Of a stretch of 37,204 nt of DNA, positions 6,496 to 17,392 are shown one piece after another (the first letter of the stretch is position 1; every line of letters starts with the position of its first letter). The notes under the pieces are model-generated. The model was not told the origin of the DNA. It saw nothing but the letters and a program-made list of their open reading frames with translations, and did not search any database. The stretch comes from a virus, in the IMG/VR virus record IMGVR_UViG_3300042466_000302, positions 1 to 37,204 of that record. The stretch is one strand, 5' to 3'. The position numbers and the translations under genes were made by a program.

Positions 6496-6702
6496 GTGGA
6501 AGCTTGGCTGGTGCCTATTGTCGTTGCTGTCTTGACAGGACCGGTGGTGGTTATTCTTCAAAAGCTTCGCAGCGAAAACACCAGCCAGCATGCAGAGTCT
6601 CGTGGTTTGCTTGAGCATCTTGTTATCAAAATTGATAACATCGATGACAAGCTTGACGAACACATTTCAGACCCAACCCCTCATACCCGAAAGGAAATCT
6701 AA
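6496..6702 (+). CDS. Small membrane protein, holin candidate, 68 aa
   Basis: The start is GTG 6496. Residues 4-22 form one hydrophobic segment (WLVPIVVAVLTGPVVVIL). The rest is a polar, partly coiled-coil tail (HLVIKIDNIDDKLDEHI). The architecture resembles the single-pass holin-like proteins of actinophages, but the gene lies between terminase and portal rather than beside the endolysin. It could also be a small head-associated membrane protein. It is coupled to the next gene by TAATG. Confidence 0.6.
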   Translation: MEAWLVPIVVAVLTGPVVVILQKLRSENTSQHAESRGLLEHLVIKIDNIDDKLDEHISDPTPHTRKEI

Positions 6703-6860
6703 TGACAAAGTTTACTAGTGGAAACGTTCGTGCGCTTGTGCGCTCCTTGACTGTTCTCGTGACAGCTTTCGGCCTTAATCTCAGTGGAGAACAAGTCGCT
6801 GCTATTCAGCTTGTAGTTGAGTCGCTCTTACGTCTTGTGTATGTTAAGAAAGAAGCCTAA
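6702..6860 (+). CDS. Small amphipathic protein, 52 aa
   Basis: The 52-residue product reads MTKFTSGNVRALVRSLT, then a moderately hydrophobic stretch (VLVTAFGLNL, 18-27), then an amphipathic helix (AAIQLVVESLLRLVY, 33-47). Both ends overlap the neighbours as TAATG, which strongly supports translation. I do not recognise it. With the preceding membrane protein it could form a holin and antiholin pair, but that is inferred from size and hydrophobicity alone. Confidence 0.7.
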   Translation: MTKFTSGNVRALVRSLTVLVTAFGLNLSGEQVAAIQLVVESLLRLVYVKKEA

Positions 6861-8758
6861 TGGCCCGTCCAACACACCGTAGCACTCTAGCTAACTACCG
6901 AGGGAAGATTGATAATTCCCGCAAGTGGCGCAAAGAAGAAAAGTACGATAAACTTTGGCGTCGAATGATTGACCTGTATAGGGGCAAGCATTTTGACCAG
7001 GTATCGTCTGAAGACCAAATGCTGGTTAACGCTGCATTTTCTACCATTAACGTTATCGCACCGAGCGTCGCAGTAAACCACCCCAAAATTACTGTCGGCG
7101 CTCGTAAACCTGAAGATGGCGATAAAGCCATCATTACCGAAGCTATCATTAACTATTGGTGGCGTCACTTTGATTGTCAGAAACAACTGCGTCGAGCAGT
7201 TGATGACTATCTGATTATTGGGCACGGCTGGCTTAAGGTTGGATATAAGTTTGTTGAAGAAGAACGCAAAAAGCCTGCTTTGCCGGCGATGCAGCAGCCA
7301 CAGTCTGATGCTCCATCACCTGGTGAAGAATCGCCCGACATGGAAGATGCATCTTCTGATTTGGATTCAACGGCTGAAGAAGCTCCAATGGAAACAGAAA
7401 TTGTTATTACAGAGGACCGCCCATTTGTTGAGCGTGTTTCTCCGTTTGACGTTTTCGTAGACCCTGATGCAACCTCTATTGAGGATGCAAAGTGGATTGC
7501 ACAGCGTGTACGCCGTGGACTGTTGGAAGTTCGCAATGACCAGCGCTATAACCGCCAAGCACGTAATGATGCACAAGCCAGCCAATACAACAAGTGGTCA
7601 GCACATGAGGACCGTCCTCGTGCAACAAAAGAAGACAAAGATGCATATGTTGATGTGTGGGAGTTTTACGACATGAAGCGTGGAACAATGTCGGTGTTCT
7701 GCAATGGTTCAGATGGTTTCCTTGTAAATCCGGTTCCAATGCCATACGCATTTGGACATCCATTTGTCATGCTGCGTAACTATGACGTTCCTGAGCACTT
7801 CTATCCTATGGGTGAACTTGAAGCTATTGAACCTCTTCAGTACGAGCTTAATGCTACACGTACACAGATGATGAACCACCGTAAGCGTTTCTCACGCAAG
7901 TGGCTATACAAGGAAAACGCATTCGACACACCAGGACGTGACGCTCTTGAATCCGATGAGGACAACGTAATGGTGCCCGTCATCAGCGATGAACCTTTGC
8001 AGTCAGTTGTGCAAGCTATGCCAGCTATTGTCAACCCTCCCGACATGTATAATTTAACTAATCAGATTATGGGTGACATGGACCGTGTTTCGGGTGTTGC
8101 AGAGTTCATGCGTGGCGGTTCGTCTGAAATCAGCCGTACCGCTACAGAATCTGCGATGATGCAGGATGCTATGAACGCACGCACATCGGATAAGCTTGCT
8201 GAGGTTGAACGTGCTATTGCATCTTCTGCCAAGCGTCTTATTGGATTGGCTCAGCAGTTTATGACCGGTGAGCATGTTGCTCGTGTTGTTGGTTCTTCTG
8301 CTATGCCTATTTGGGTTAACTTTGACCGTGATTATATTCTTGGCGAGTTTGACTTTGAAGTTGAAGCTGGTTCTACACAACCAGTGAACGAGTCGTTCCG
8401 TCGTCAAATGGCATTGCAGATGGTTGACGCTATGGCTCCTTTTGTTGGTGCTGGTGTTGTTGACATGTCTGCTTTGGCTCGACACGTATTGCAGTTCGGC
8501 TTTGGTGTTAAAACACCTGAAGCTTTCCTTGCACAACCACAACAGCCTGGTGCTGTTGGTCCTGATGGTCAACCTATGCAGGGTCCACCGCCCGAGCAAG
8601 GTCCACCACAAATGGAAGGTCTTCCAGCGGGGCTTGACCCTGCTGCGATGATGGAGGGCGCACCACCGCAGGGTGGTATGCCACAACCTACTGGTATTCC
8701 ACCGCAGGTTCTTGCTATGTTGCAGAACCAAGGCGCTGGCTTGCCTAATACAATGTAA
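6860..8758 (+). CDS. Portal protein
   Basis: This is the dodecameric ring at the capsid vertex through which DNA passes and onto which the tail builds. The 632-residue length, the position between terminase and scaffold, and the sequence fit podovirus portals: MIDLYRGKHFDQ near 37, INVIAPSVAVNHPKI near 63, WLKVGYKFVEEE near 125. An insert at about 135-185 is rich in Pro, Ser, Asp and Glu. The last 90 residues are Pro/Gly/Gln-rich (repeats of QGPP and PPQ), as in barrel or tail extensions of large portals. The start overlaps the preceding stop. Confidence 0.9.
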   Translation: MARPTHRSTLANYRGKIDNSRKWRKEEKYDKLWRRMIDLYRGKHFDQVSSEDQMLVNAAFSTINVIAPSVAVNHPKITVGARKPEDGDKAIITEAIINYWWRHFDCQKQLRRAVDDYLIIGHGWLKVGYKFVEEERKKPALPAMQQPQSDAPSPGEESPDMEDASSDLDSTAEEAPMETEIVITEDRPFVERVSPFDVFVDPDATSIEDAKWIAQRVRRGLLEVRNDQRYNRQARNDAQASQYNKWSAHEDRPRATKEDKDAYVDVWEFYDMKRGTMSVFCNGSDGFLVNPVPMPYAFGHPFVMLRNYDVPEHFYPMGELEAIEPLQYELNATRTQMMNHRKRFSRKWLYKENAFDTPGRDALESDEDNVMVPVISDEPLQSVVQAMPAIVNPPDMYNLTNQIMGDMDRVSGVAEFMRGGSSEISRTATESAMMQDAMNARTSDKLAEVERAIASSAKRLIGLAQQFMTGEHVARVVGSSAMPIWVNFDRDYILGEFDFEVEAGSTQPVNESFRRQMALQMVDAMAPFVGAGVVDMSALARHVLQFGFGVKTPEAFLAQPQQPGAVGPDGQPMQGPPPEQGPPQMEGLPAGLDPAAMMEGAPPQGGMPQPTGIPPQVLAMLQNQGAGLPNTM

Positions 8759-8805
8759 CGAATTCACCTACTATTTAGAGCAACCTTCTTGGACTCTGGA
8801 GACAC

Positions 8806-9591
8806 ATGGAAATTGAAAATTTTGAATCTGAAGCCGTAGACCCCATTGAATATGATGGACAAGTTGATGGTGGAGAAGAAACTACTACTGAAGAGTATAC
8901 TCCTGAGTATCTCGACTATGATAACTTTGCCGACAAATATGTTAAGGTGACGTTAGATGGTGAGGAACTTGAAGTACCACTTAAAGAAGCAGTTTCCGGA
9001 TATCAGCGTCAAGCGGATTATACTCGCAAGACGCAGCAACTAGCAGAAGAACGTAAGAACGTACAATTTGCTCAGGCAATCCAACAAGCGTTGGACAATG
9101 ACCCTGCAGCTACAGTTGAACTTCTTAAGAACCATTACGGTTTAACTCAACAAGAATCCTTTGAAGAGGATGATTTGTGGGCAGACCCTATGGAAAAGCA
9201 GTATAAGCAGCTTGAAAAGCGTTTGGCTTCCTTTGAGGAGCAACAGGCGATGAACGAGCTTGAACGTACTATTAACGGACTTCAGCAAAAGTATGGAGAT
9301 GACTTTGATGCAAATGAGGTTGTTTCATCAGCCCTTGCTCAGGGCACTAGCAATTTAGAGGCGGTGTACAAGCAGATGGCTTTTGATAGACTTTTTAGCA
9401 GAGAGCAGGCACAACGAGAGTTGCAGTCACGCAAGACTCAGCAGGAACAAAAAATTGTTCAGGCTAAGCGGTCTAGTGGGATTGTTGCTGGCGGTGCATC
9501 GGCTCAGGGTTCTTCTACAGACTCAGCACCTATCACTTCACTAAGGGATGCTTTCTCTGCTGCTAAACAGCAGTTAGGTATCTCGAACTAA
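8806..9591 (+). CDS. Capsid scaffolding protein
   Basis: This is an internal assembly protein, probably lost or cleaved on maturation. It is strongly acidic at the N-terminus and contains the scaffold signature VKVTLDGEELEVPLKEAV followed by GYQRQADYTRKTQQLAEE (about residues 46-82). Long coiled-coil segments then run to about residue 220. The C-terminus is basic and flexible, the usual coat-binding end. CTGGAG lies six bases before ATG 8806. It sits between portal and coat genes. The 46 bases upstream contain no gene. Confidence 0.85.
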   Translation: MEIENFESEAVDPIEYDGQVDGGEETTTEEYTPEYLDYDNFADKYVKVTLDGEELEVPLKEAVSGYQRQADYTRKTQQLAEERKNVQFAQAIQQALDNDPAATVELLKNHYGLTQQESFEEDDLWADPMEKQYKQLEKRLASFEEQQAMNELERTINGLQQKYGDDFDANEVVSSALAQGTSNLEAVYKQMAFDRLFSREQAQRELQSRKTQQEQKIVQAKRSSGIVAGGASAQGSSTDSAPITSLRDAFSAAKQQLGISN

Positions 9592-9609
9592 TTATCATAA
9601 GGAGTTAAA

Positions 9610-10566
9610 ATGCCGAACGCAAATTTTGACGCACTACTTTCAACTACGCTTGCCAACTACCGTGACAAGCTTACAGACAACGTGTTCACCGCACGTCCAC
9701 TTACATACTGGCTTTCAGACAAGGGTCGCATCCGCACCGAGTCCGGCGGTACCAAGATTGTTGAGCAATTGATTTATGGTCAGAACGACACTGTTAAGTC
9801 GTACTCAGGCTATGAGACACTTGCTTTGACACCTCAGGAAGGTATCACAGCTGCAGAATACGATTGGAAGCAGTATGGTGCTTCAATCGCTATCAGCGGT
9901 ATCGAAGAAGCTAAGAACAACGGCGAGCATGCTATCATTGACTTGCTTGAAGCTAAGATTATGCAGGCTGAAGAGTCACTGCGTGAAGGCTTTAACCAAA
10001 TGTTCTTCGGCAACGGTACAGGCAACTCAGGCAAGAACTGGAACGGCCTTGGCAACCTTATTGAGCGTGGCAACACGGTCGGTGGTATTGACTCGTCGGT
10101 TGTTACAGCTCCTGGAGTTGTTGGCAACGAGTTTTGGAACTCATACGAGGAAAACACCGCAGGTGCTTTGACCTTGCTGCAGATGGCAACCGCATACAAC
10201 AGCGTGTCTGTTGGTAACGACCATCCTGACCTTATCCTTACAACGCAAACATTGTTTGAAAAGTACGAGTCGCTGCTTCAACCACAGCTTCGCTACACCG
10301 ACACCAAGACTGCAGAAGCTGGTTTCCAGAACCTGTTGTTCAAGGGTGCTCCAATCATGTATGATGTGCACGCTCCTGCCGGAACGATGTTCTTCATCAA
10401 CTCCAAGTACCTCAAGCTTGTTGGTCACTCCGACAAGTGGTTTGCACAGACCGATTTTGTACGCCCTGAAAACCAGGACGCACGTTTCGCTCTTATCATG
10501 TGCTACGGTAACCTTGTTTGTTCAAACCGTGCAAAGCAGGGTAAGCTTACCGCAAAGACTGCGTAA
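9610..10566 (+). CDS. Major capsid protein (HK97-fold)
   Basis: This 318-residue coat protein follows the scaffold behind a strong ribosome site (AAGGAG). The sequence shows features usual in HK97-fold coat proteins of podoviruses: an N-terminal arm region (LLSTTLANYRDKLTDNVF), a loop around GGTKIVEQLIYG, a long spine helix (IDLLEAKIMQAEESLREGFNQMFF near 117-140, quoted in part), and a Gly/Asn-rich FGNGTGNSG stretch. The codons are more C-rich than in neighbouring genes, as often seen in the most highly expressed phage gene. A strong hairpin follows the stop. Confidence 0.88.
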   Translation: MPNANFDALLSTTLANYRDKLTDNVFTARPLTYWLSDKGRIRTESGGTKIVEQLIYGQNDTVKSYSGYETLALTPQEGITAAEYDWKQYGASIAISGIEEAKNNGEHAIIDLLEAKIMQAEESLREGFNQMFFGNGTGNSGKNWNGLGNLIERGNTVGGIDSSVVTAPGVVGNEFWNSYEENTAGALTLLQMATAYNSVSVGNDHPDLILTTQTLFEKYESLLQPQLRYTDTKTAEAGFQNLLFKGAPIMYDVHAPAGTMFFINSKYLKLVGHSDKWFAQTDFVRPENQDARFALIMCYGNLVCSNRAKQGKLTAKTA

Positions 10567-10582
10567 GTTAAACATATTGTTT

Positions 10583-10600
10583 GGGGGGCGCAAGCCCCCC
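10583..10600 (+). terminator. Strong hairpin after the capsid gene
   Basis: GGGGGGC (10583-10589) pairs with GCCCCCC (10594-10600) around a GCAA tetraloop of the stable GNRA type. The sequence after it is TCACTCTATTC, so the T-tract is weak. It may be a partial terminator or a 3' end protector that raises capsid mRNA relative to downstream genes. Confidence 0.75.
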
Positions 10601-10636
10601 TCACTCTATTCACTTAATAATTAAGGAGTAAATCAA

Positions 10637-11239
10637 ATGGCAGCTAAAAAAGCACCAATGCGTAAGACAATGGCAAAGCCAGCAACACGCAAAACAGCAC
10701 CAAAGAACACCTCGTCTGCAGTGCGTAAAGCAAATGCAGCTAAGAAGGCACGTCCAACTTCGGCTGCTGCATTCCGCAAAGCGGAAGAAGCAAGCAAGAA
10801 GAAGCAGAGTCAGCGAACACGAGTTTCTTCTGCTAACGCTGCAGAAAATCGTGCCAACAAAAATCGATACATGTCTCAAAAGACACTTGAAAATGCATCA
10901 CGCACGGGAGAATACTGGGAAGCCTACGATGGTCCTGTTCGTGGAGGAAAAAAGACTGCAATGGATGCACGCAAGAAAGACTCTAAGTTTGGAAGATTGG
11001 TAGGACCAACAACTGCAGAGGCTGGACAAATCAGCAAAAACCGCAGGCGTGAAAATCAATATACACAATCAGTGTTTGAAGATGCTCGTGGTGACCAGTG
11101 GGTAATTGAACGAAGTAAGACAAATCGCAGATTTCTTCCTGACACAAACAGGAAACCATCTATTATGCCATACAGAGTAAAGCCTACGAGTGCTGCTGCA
11201 TTCCGCAAAGCAGAATCAGCAAAGAAGAAAAAGAAGTAA
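10637..11239 (+). CDS. Histone-like basic virion protein candidate, 200 aa
   Basis: The first 60 residues are Ala/Lys/Arg-rich, like a histone H1 tail. The centre is polar with several aromatics (TGEYWEAYDGPVRGG near 94). The end is again Lys-rich. The motif PTSAAAFRKAE occurs twice, at residues 40-50 and 183-193, each followed by a Lys cluster, so both ends carry the same basic module. AAGGAG precedes ATG 10637. Position after the coat gene suggests a virion component that binds DNA or caps the capsid. I recognise no named family. Confidence 0.65.
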   Translation: MAAKKAPMRKTMAKPATRKTAPKNTSSAVRKANAAKKARPTSAAAFRKAEEASKKKQSQRTRVSSANAAENRANKNRYMSQKTLENASRTGEYWEAYDGPVRGGKKTAMDARKKDSKFGRLVGPTTAEAGQISKNRRRENQYTQSVFEDARGDQWVIERSKTNRRFLPDTNRKPSIMPYRVKPTSAAAFRKAESAKKKKK

Positions 11240-11260
11240 CGAATCTCCATATAGGGTATG
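11237..11260 (+). promoter_or_regulatory. Repeated late start element, copy 3
   Basis: The stop codon TAA begins TAACGA, then ATCTC, CATATAG, GGT and ATG 11258. It aligns with copies at 6245 and 19607, including the AAG codon before the stop. No Shine-Dalgarno is seen other than the GGG within the element. Confidence 0.55.
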
Positions 11261-11473
11261 AGTAAACAACTTGCACACACCCTATATGGTGAACCAGTTA
11301 AAGGTATCCGACCTGCGGGGGAAGCCCCGGGGAGTCGCCTGGCACCAGCGGGTGCGCCCTATGTTGGGCGCAACCGTTGTGTTGCTAACGAGGATACATG
11401 TGAGGGCCCTAAAGCTAAGGGCACAGAGTATTGCGCAGGTCACCTGCGTTCAATGGCTAAGAAAGAAGTTTAA
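11258..11473 (+). CDS. Small protein with Cys/His cluster, 71 aa
   Basis: The N-terminal half is Pro/Gly/Ala-rich. The C-terminal half has CVANEDTC and then YCAGH (residues about 42-62), a possible C-C-C-H zinc site, and ends in a basic helix. I do not recognise it. It lies between the basic protein and the adaptor behind repeated start element copy 3 and is coupled to the adaptor by a TAATG overlap. It may be a head-completion or small regulatory protein. Confidence 0.65.
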   Translation: MSKQLAHTLYGEPVKGIRPAGEAPGSRLAPAGAPYVGRNRCVANEDTCEGPKAKGTEYCAGHLRSMAKKEV

Positions 11474-12171
11474 TGGCTACTACGGCTGAGCTTACACGAT
11501 TTGTATGGGATGTTATGGACCTCGACGAGGCCGACCTTCCTGCTGCCCTTATTCGGCAGTTCATGCGTGACGGCTTTGACCGTATTGTTAATTTGGAGCG
11601 TCGTTGGCCTTTTTATGAATCAAGTTATTCCCTATCTACTACCCCTAGTCAGCGGGATTATCCTATTAGTTCTATTGGTACTGGAGACTTACGAGAAGTA
11701 GTTTCCATTCTTGACAATAGTTCAGCAGGAAACCGCTTGGCTATTACTTCTATTGATGACGCCGAAGCTTTGTGGCATGGCTCTTTTGATGTGCCTACTC
11801 GTCCTTTGTTTTATACAGAGTGGGGCGAGACCATCAAGCTTTATCCAAAGCCTGATGCTGTGTATCCTTTGTCTGTTCGTGGTTATCGTAAGCCTAGTTA
11901 TTTGTGGGCTACAGACACAACTCGTGAACCTGATTTAGATTATCGTTTTCATACGGCTCTTGCTTACTATGCTATCTCCCAGGCTTATAAGCGCCAGGAA
12001 GATTCCGAGATGACGCAACAATATAAGCAGTCTTTTGATGAGGCTGTACAAATTGCCAAGATGGAGATTATGCGTCCTCCTTCTCATCGTCCTATGATTA
12101 TGTCACGTGGTTATGTTCGTCCGTCGTCTAAGTATTGGCTTGAATCTATGGGTCGTACCCTGGGACAGTAA
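11473..12171 (+). CDS. Head-tail adaptor (T7 gp11-like tail tubular protein A)
   Basis: This is the ring that binds the portal and starts the short tail. The 232-residue length and content fit the adaptor family: an N-terminal helical part (LPAALIRQFMRDGFDRIVNLERRWPF near 23-48, quoted in part), a beta-rich middle (SLSTTPSQRDYPI), then RPLFYTEWGETIKLYPKPD and an aromatic helical end (HTALAYYAISQAYKRQED). It overlaps the upstream gene and abuts the nozzle gene as TAATG. The N-terminal helices plus YPKP-type loops are typical of gp11/P22-gp4-like adaptors. Confidence 0.8.
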   Translation: MATTAELTRFVWDVMDLDEADLPAALIRQFMRDGFDRIVNLERRWPFYESSYSLSTTPSQRDYPISSIGTGDLREVVSILDNSSAGNRLAITSIDDAEALWHGSFDVPTRPLFYTEWGETIKLYPKPDAVYPLSVRGYRKPSYLWATDTTREPDLDYRFHTALAYYAISQAYKRQEDSEMTQQYKQSFDEAVQIAKMEIMRPPSHRPMIMSRGYVRPSSKYWLESMGRTLGQ

Positions 12172-13787
12172 TGGCTCAGTTGCGTAGTATTCGCCAGGAC
12201 GATTTTACTGGTGGTTTGAATCTTAGAGCTGACCAGTTTCAGCTGGGTCCTAACGAGTCTCCTAAGATGTTGAACGTCGAGATTGACCCTCGTGGTGGTG
12301 TGTTCTCTCGTGGCGCTATGCGACGTGTAAACACTAGTCCTGTCGCTGCGTATTGGCGTCCTGAGCGTTTGTTCAACTTTGAAGGTGCTAGTAACTTTTT
12401 GTTGCTGTCTACTGGACAGACAACAGCTGGTGGCACGACCACTAATGGTGATGTTTTTTATAGTAGCTGGGGCGACTTCTCTAGCATGGCTTTAACTGTT
12501 ACTGCACCTCATGGTGCTAACTTTTCTCCTTGGGGTTCAAGGGTATTTATTACTACTGGTAGGGATTCACAGTCTGCTAGTTGGAATGGAACTACGAAGA
12601 CAATGTTGACGGCTAGCGGTCCTGTTTGGCAAAGCAACTATACAACTCCTACAATTACTCCTGAGTATTTCCCACAGGCGGAACATACCGTTACGCATGC
12701 AGGTAAAGTTTTTGTTGCGAACACAAAAGAGAATGGTGTTTCACGTCCAAACGTTATTCGTTGGTCTCATCCTAATAATCCGACGAACTGGGCTGAGTTA
12801 GACTTTATTGAGATTAACGATGGTGGAGATGAGATTACAGGCTTAGCAACGTTTGGTGGTCACCTTGTAGTGTTCAAGCACTCTGCTGTGTTCGCTATTT
12901 TTGGTTATGATTCTGACACATTTCAGGTTGTTGAGGTGTCACGCAATGTTGGCTCGCCAACAAGCCATGCATTCTGTACAACTGAACGTGGTATTTATTT
13001 TTTTTCTTATCCTGATGGTTTGATGTTGTACAACGGCGAACGTATTGTTGATTTGTTTGAACCTATTCGCCCAGCTATTATTAATAGACAGATTAATCCT
13101 GCTGTTCGTTTCAAAATTTTTGTTTCTAACATTAATCGTCGTATTTGGGTTTCTGTTCCTTATTCGGAAACTGGTTCCGCAACTGAACCTTCTGTTTCTT
13201 TCGTGTATGACCCTACTGTTTCCGAACGTGGAGCATGGTTGATGTTTTCTTCGTTCGATGGTTTTGGTCATCGTGGTGGTTGCACGTTCCAGCTTGACAC
13301 TGGAGATTCTCGTGGTGTTGTTCTTCACCCAACAAAGCCTTATGTTTTGTGGGTAGACCAATACAATAATTCATACGATAATGTCGAGGGTGTTGATAAT
13401 CAGTTTACTAGCAAATACAGAACACGTTGGATTGATGCTGGTTCTTATGGTCAAAAGAAAATGTGGCGTCGTCCTGATGTTGTTGTCAAGCAGCAAAGTA
13501 CAGACACTGAACTACAAGTTAAAGCTTACGCTAATTATGAAGAAGCTGAAGATAGCGAAATTAAAGAGTATTCTATTACTATCCCTGGTGCTTCGTCGGG
13601 TATGATTTGGGGAACCAGTCTTTGGGGCGCTAAATGGGGCGCTGCTTCTGCTGGTTCCCAAATTATTACTGGTCGCAGTATTGGTTTGGCTAACAGTATC
13701 CAGTTAGAGTTTGATGGTCCGGTTGGTAAAGCTTGGGGCATCAATAGTTATTCATTGAAATATAATCCACGAAAGGTAAAAGCATAA
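12171..13787 (+). CDS. Tail nozzle (T7 gp12-like tail tubular protein B)
   Basis: This 538-residue protein is predicted to form the tail nozzle or stopper below the adaptor. Its start (RQDDFTGGLNLRADQFQLGP, then NESPKMLNVEIDPRGGVF) is the typical opening of podovirus nozzle proteins, which fold as beta-propeller platforms. Repeated short beta segments with Trp and Gly follow (WSHPNNPTNWAELDFI near 200; GLATFGGHLVVFK near 224). It overlaps the adaptor stop and the next fibre start by TAATG, consistent with coordinated tail assembly. Confidence 0.82.
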   Translation: MAQLRSIRQDDFTGGLNLRADQFQLGPNESPKMLNVEIDPRGGVFSRGAMRRVNTSPVAAYWRPERLFNFEGASNFLLLSTGQTTAGGTTTNGDVFYSSWGDFSSMALTVTAPHGANFSPWGSRVFITTGRDSQSASWNGTTKTMLTASGPVWQSNYTTPTITPEYFPQAEHTVTHAGKVFVANTKENGVSRPNVIRWSHPNNPTNWAELDFIEINDGGDEITGLATFGGHLVVFKHSAVFAIFGYDSDTFQVVEVSRNVGSPTSHAFCTTERGIYFFSYPDGLMLYNGERIVDLFEPIRPAIINRQINPAVRFKIFVSNINRRIWVSVPYSETGSATEPSVSFVYDPTVSERGAWLMFSSFDGFGHRGGCTFQLDTGDSRGVVLHPTKPYVLWVDQYNNSYDNVEGVDNQFTSKYRTRWIDAGSYGQKKMWRRPDVVVKQQSTDTELQVKAYANYEEAEDSEIKEYSITIPGASSGMIWGTSLWGAKWGAASAGSQIITGRSIGLANSIQLEFDGPVGKAWGINSYSLKYNPRKVKA

Positions 13788-14713
13788 TGGCTGATTTAGG
13801 TATTCCGTATGTATTTTCTAATGGTTCGCCGTCTAACGCAAACCATGTTAACGACAACTTCACTGAGGTTAAGAACTACATTAATAACAGTGTTGTTCGC
13901 TCTGATGGTTCAGTAAAGGCTGGCACAGGTTCTATTGCTGATGTTGCTGTGACTACTGCAAAGATTGCTGATGATGCAGTTACTGCAGCAAAGATTGCTG
14001 AAAACGCTGTTGGTACTAGCGAGATTGCTAATGATGCTGTTACTGCTGATAAGGTTGCTGACGGGGCTACTTTGCCCGTTAATATTACTGGTAGTGCTGC
14101 TACTGCTGGAAGTGCCAATACAGCAATTACAGCTGCTGGTCTTTCTGACGCTGGTGGACAGATTTATTGGACTGGATATTTAAATCAGTGGCAAACTCCA
14201 AGCAACTTCCAGTGCTCTAGCATGACTGCCTATGGTACTTTATATGTTGGCGGAACAGCAACGTTTAGTAACCCAATTGTTGCAGAATCAGTTGGCCCAT
14301 CTTCCTCAACGGAAGGTGTCGTCCGTATTTCAACTGGAGAGTTAAAGAGAAACAGTGCTTCAGCGGTTTCTTTCCGTGACCACAAAGAAGACATTGTTTC
14401 AATTGAAAACGGTTTAGAACAGTTGTCTCTTCTTCAGCCAAGAAACTTTAGATTCAAAGAAGAAGTTCTTATTCCAAACGAACCGTACGACGAATTTAAC
14501 AGGCGCACACAGCTTCAGTATGGTTTTGTTATGGAAGAAGTTCAGGATTCAATTCCTGACCTTGTTATGCATAAATCTCCTGATGGTGTCGAGTACGCCC
14601 CAGGATATTGGAAAGAGTCGGGAGTTATCGCTCTTGCTGTAAAAGCAATTCAAGAACTATCTCAAAAGGTTGATTCTCTTGAGGCAAGGATTGTAGAGTT
14701 AGAGTCTAAGTAA
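13787..14713 (+). CDS. Tail fibre/spike with S74 intramolecular chaperone domain
   Basis: The N-terminus (IPYVFSNGSPSNANHVNDNF) is of a tail-binding type. Residues about 47-95 form a degenerate repeat around TAKIADDAVTAAKIAENAV, a pattern seen in trimeric fibre stalks. From about 190 to the end is a Peptidase_S74 domain: FRDHKEDIVSIENGLEQL, PRNFRFK, and a terminal heptad coiled coil. This domain folds the trimer and often cuts itself off. Whether the cleaving Ser and Asp residues are intact cannot be judged here. It likely contacts the host surface. Confidence 0.85.
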   Translation: MADLGIPYVFSNGSPSNANHVNDNFTEVKNYINNSVVRSDGSVKAGTGSIADVAVTTAKIADDAVTAAKIAENAVGTSEIANDAVTADKVADGATLPVNITGSAATAGSANTAITAAGLSDAGGQIYWTGYLNQWQTPSNFQCSSMTAYGTLYVGGTATFSNPIVAESVGPSSSTEGVVRISTGELKRNSASAVSFRDHKEDIVSIENGLEQLSLLQPRNFRFKEEVLIPNEPYDEFNRRTQLQYGFVMEEVQDSIPDLVMHKSPDGVEYAPGYWKESGVIALAVKAIQELSQKVDSLEARIVELESK

Positions 14714-15092
14714 TGACTGAGACGCCACGTAACAACCCTCCAGAGCAAATTTGGACTGCACCCCTGATGGAAACATTACGGGGGGCAGATGCACGTACGT
14801 TACAGCATATCTTTACTTCACTTAAAGAATACCTCAAAGGTATTGACGCAACCATTTCTAGCAACTACTATAACCTAGCTATTGGTTCGGTATCGCAGGG
14901 TGTTGCTTCAGCGAGCATCACTGGTTCGTTTCCTAATCAGACTTTGAACCTTAGTTTACCTCAAGGAGCCACGGGACCTACTGGTCCCGCTGGCCCTCAG
15001 GGTCCTGGTGGGTTTTCTACTTTAAATCTTGATGGTGGACAACCTGATTCTGTGTATGGTGGTTTACCTTTGATTGATTCGGGGAATATCTA

Positions 15093-15093
<1 letters not shown>
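14713..15093 (+). CDS. Short collagen-containing fibre-associated protein, 126 aa
   Basis: The N-terminal half is helical ([20 protein letters not shown]). A beta-rich segment follows, then a short collagen-type stretch, [16 protein letters not shown] (about residues 85-100), and a Gly/Asp tail. It overlaps both neighbours by TAATG and lies between two fibre genes, so it is probably an adaptor or connector of the fibre complex. No enzymatic motif is visible. Confidence 0.75.
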
Positions 15094-17027
<1,934 letters not shown>

Positions 17028-17028
17028 C

Positions 17029-17391
17029 ATGCAAATTTTACTTAGCGGATATCCATACATGGATTACAATACAGGACTTGAAGTTGCTGCTGACACAACT
17101 GAAAAGAAGTTTCAAGCGATGCGTTTTCTTCGTGACATTCTACTGAAAGAATGTGATTGGGTTGTGATGCCTGATTCTGTGTTGCCTGATGACGTCAAAG
17201 CTGAGTGGATTGCTTGGCGTCAGTGGATGCGTGACATTACTACTCATCGTCCTGAGGTTACGGGTGATTTTGTTGAGGTTCCTGACCCACCTATTATTGG
17301 CCGTCCTAAGAGCTGGGTTAATGTTGACCCCGCTTTTGTGTCTGCAATGATTGAACGCATGTCTCATGCAGGTGACGAAACAGAGGTTTAA
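17029..17391 (+). CDS. Tail-fibre assembly chaperone-like protein, 120 aa
   Basis: The central segment RFLRDILLKECDWVVMPDSVL, then DDVKAEWIAWRQWMRDI (residues about 32-72, quoted in part), follows the pattern R-x-x-L-L-x-x-C-D-W ... L-P-D ... W-x-x-(W/Y)-R-x-x-(L/M)-R-D-I. This pattern is common in phage tail and fibre assembly proteins. Such proteins bind the fibre during folding or attachment. Position right after the receptor-binding fibre supports this. It may stay in the virion or act only in assembly. Confidence 0.7.
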   Translation: MQILLSGYPYMDYNTGLEVAADTTEKKFQAMRFLRDILLKECDWVVMPDSVLPDDVKAEWIAWRQWMRDITTHRPEVTGDFVEVPDPPIIGRPKSWVNVDPAFVSAMIERMSHAGDETEV

Positions 17392-17392
17392 T

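Noticed and set aside
8054-8767. Leftward 237-residue open frame opposite the portal gene
   Set aside because: It has a His/Asn/Ser-rich random composition and no ribosome site, and it lies fully antisense to a clear portal gene.
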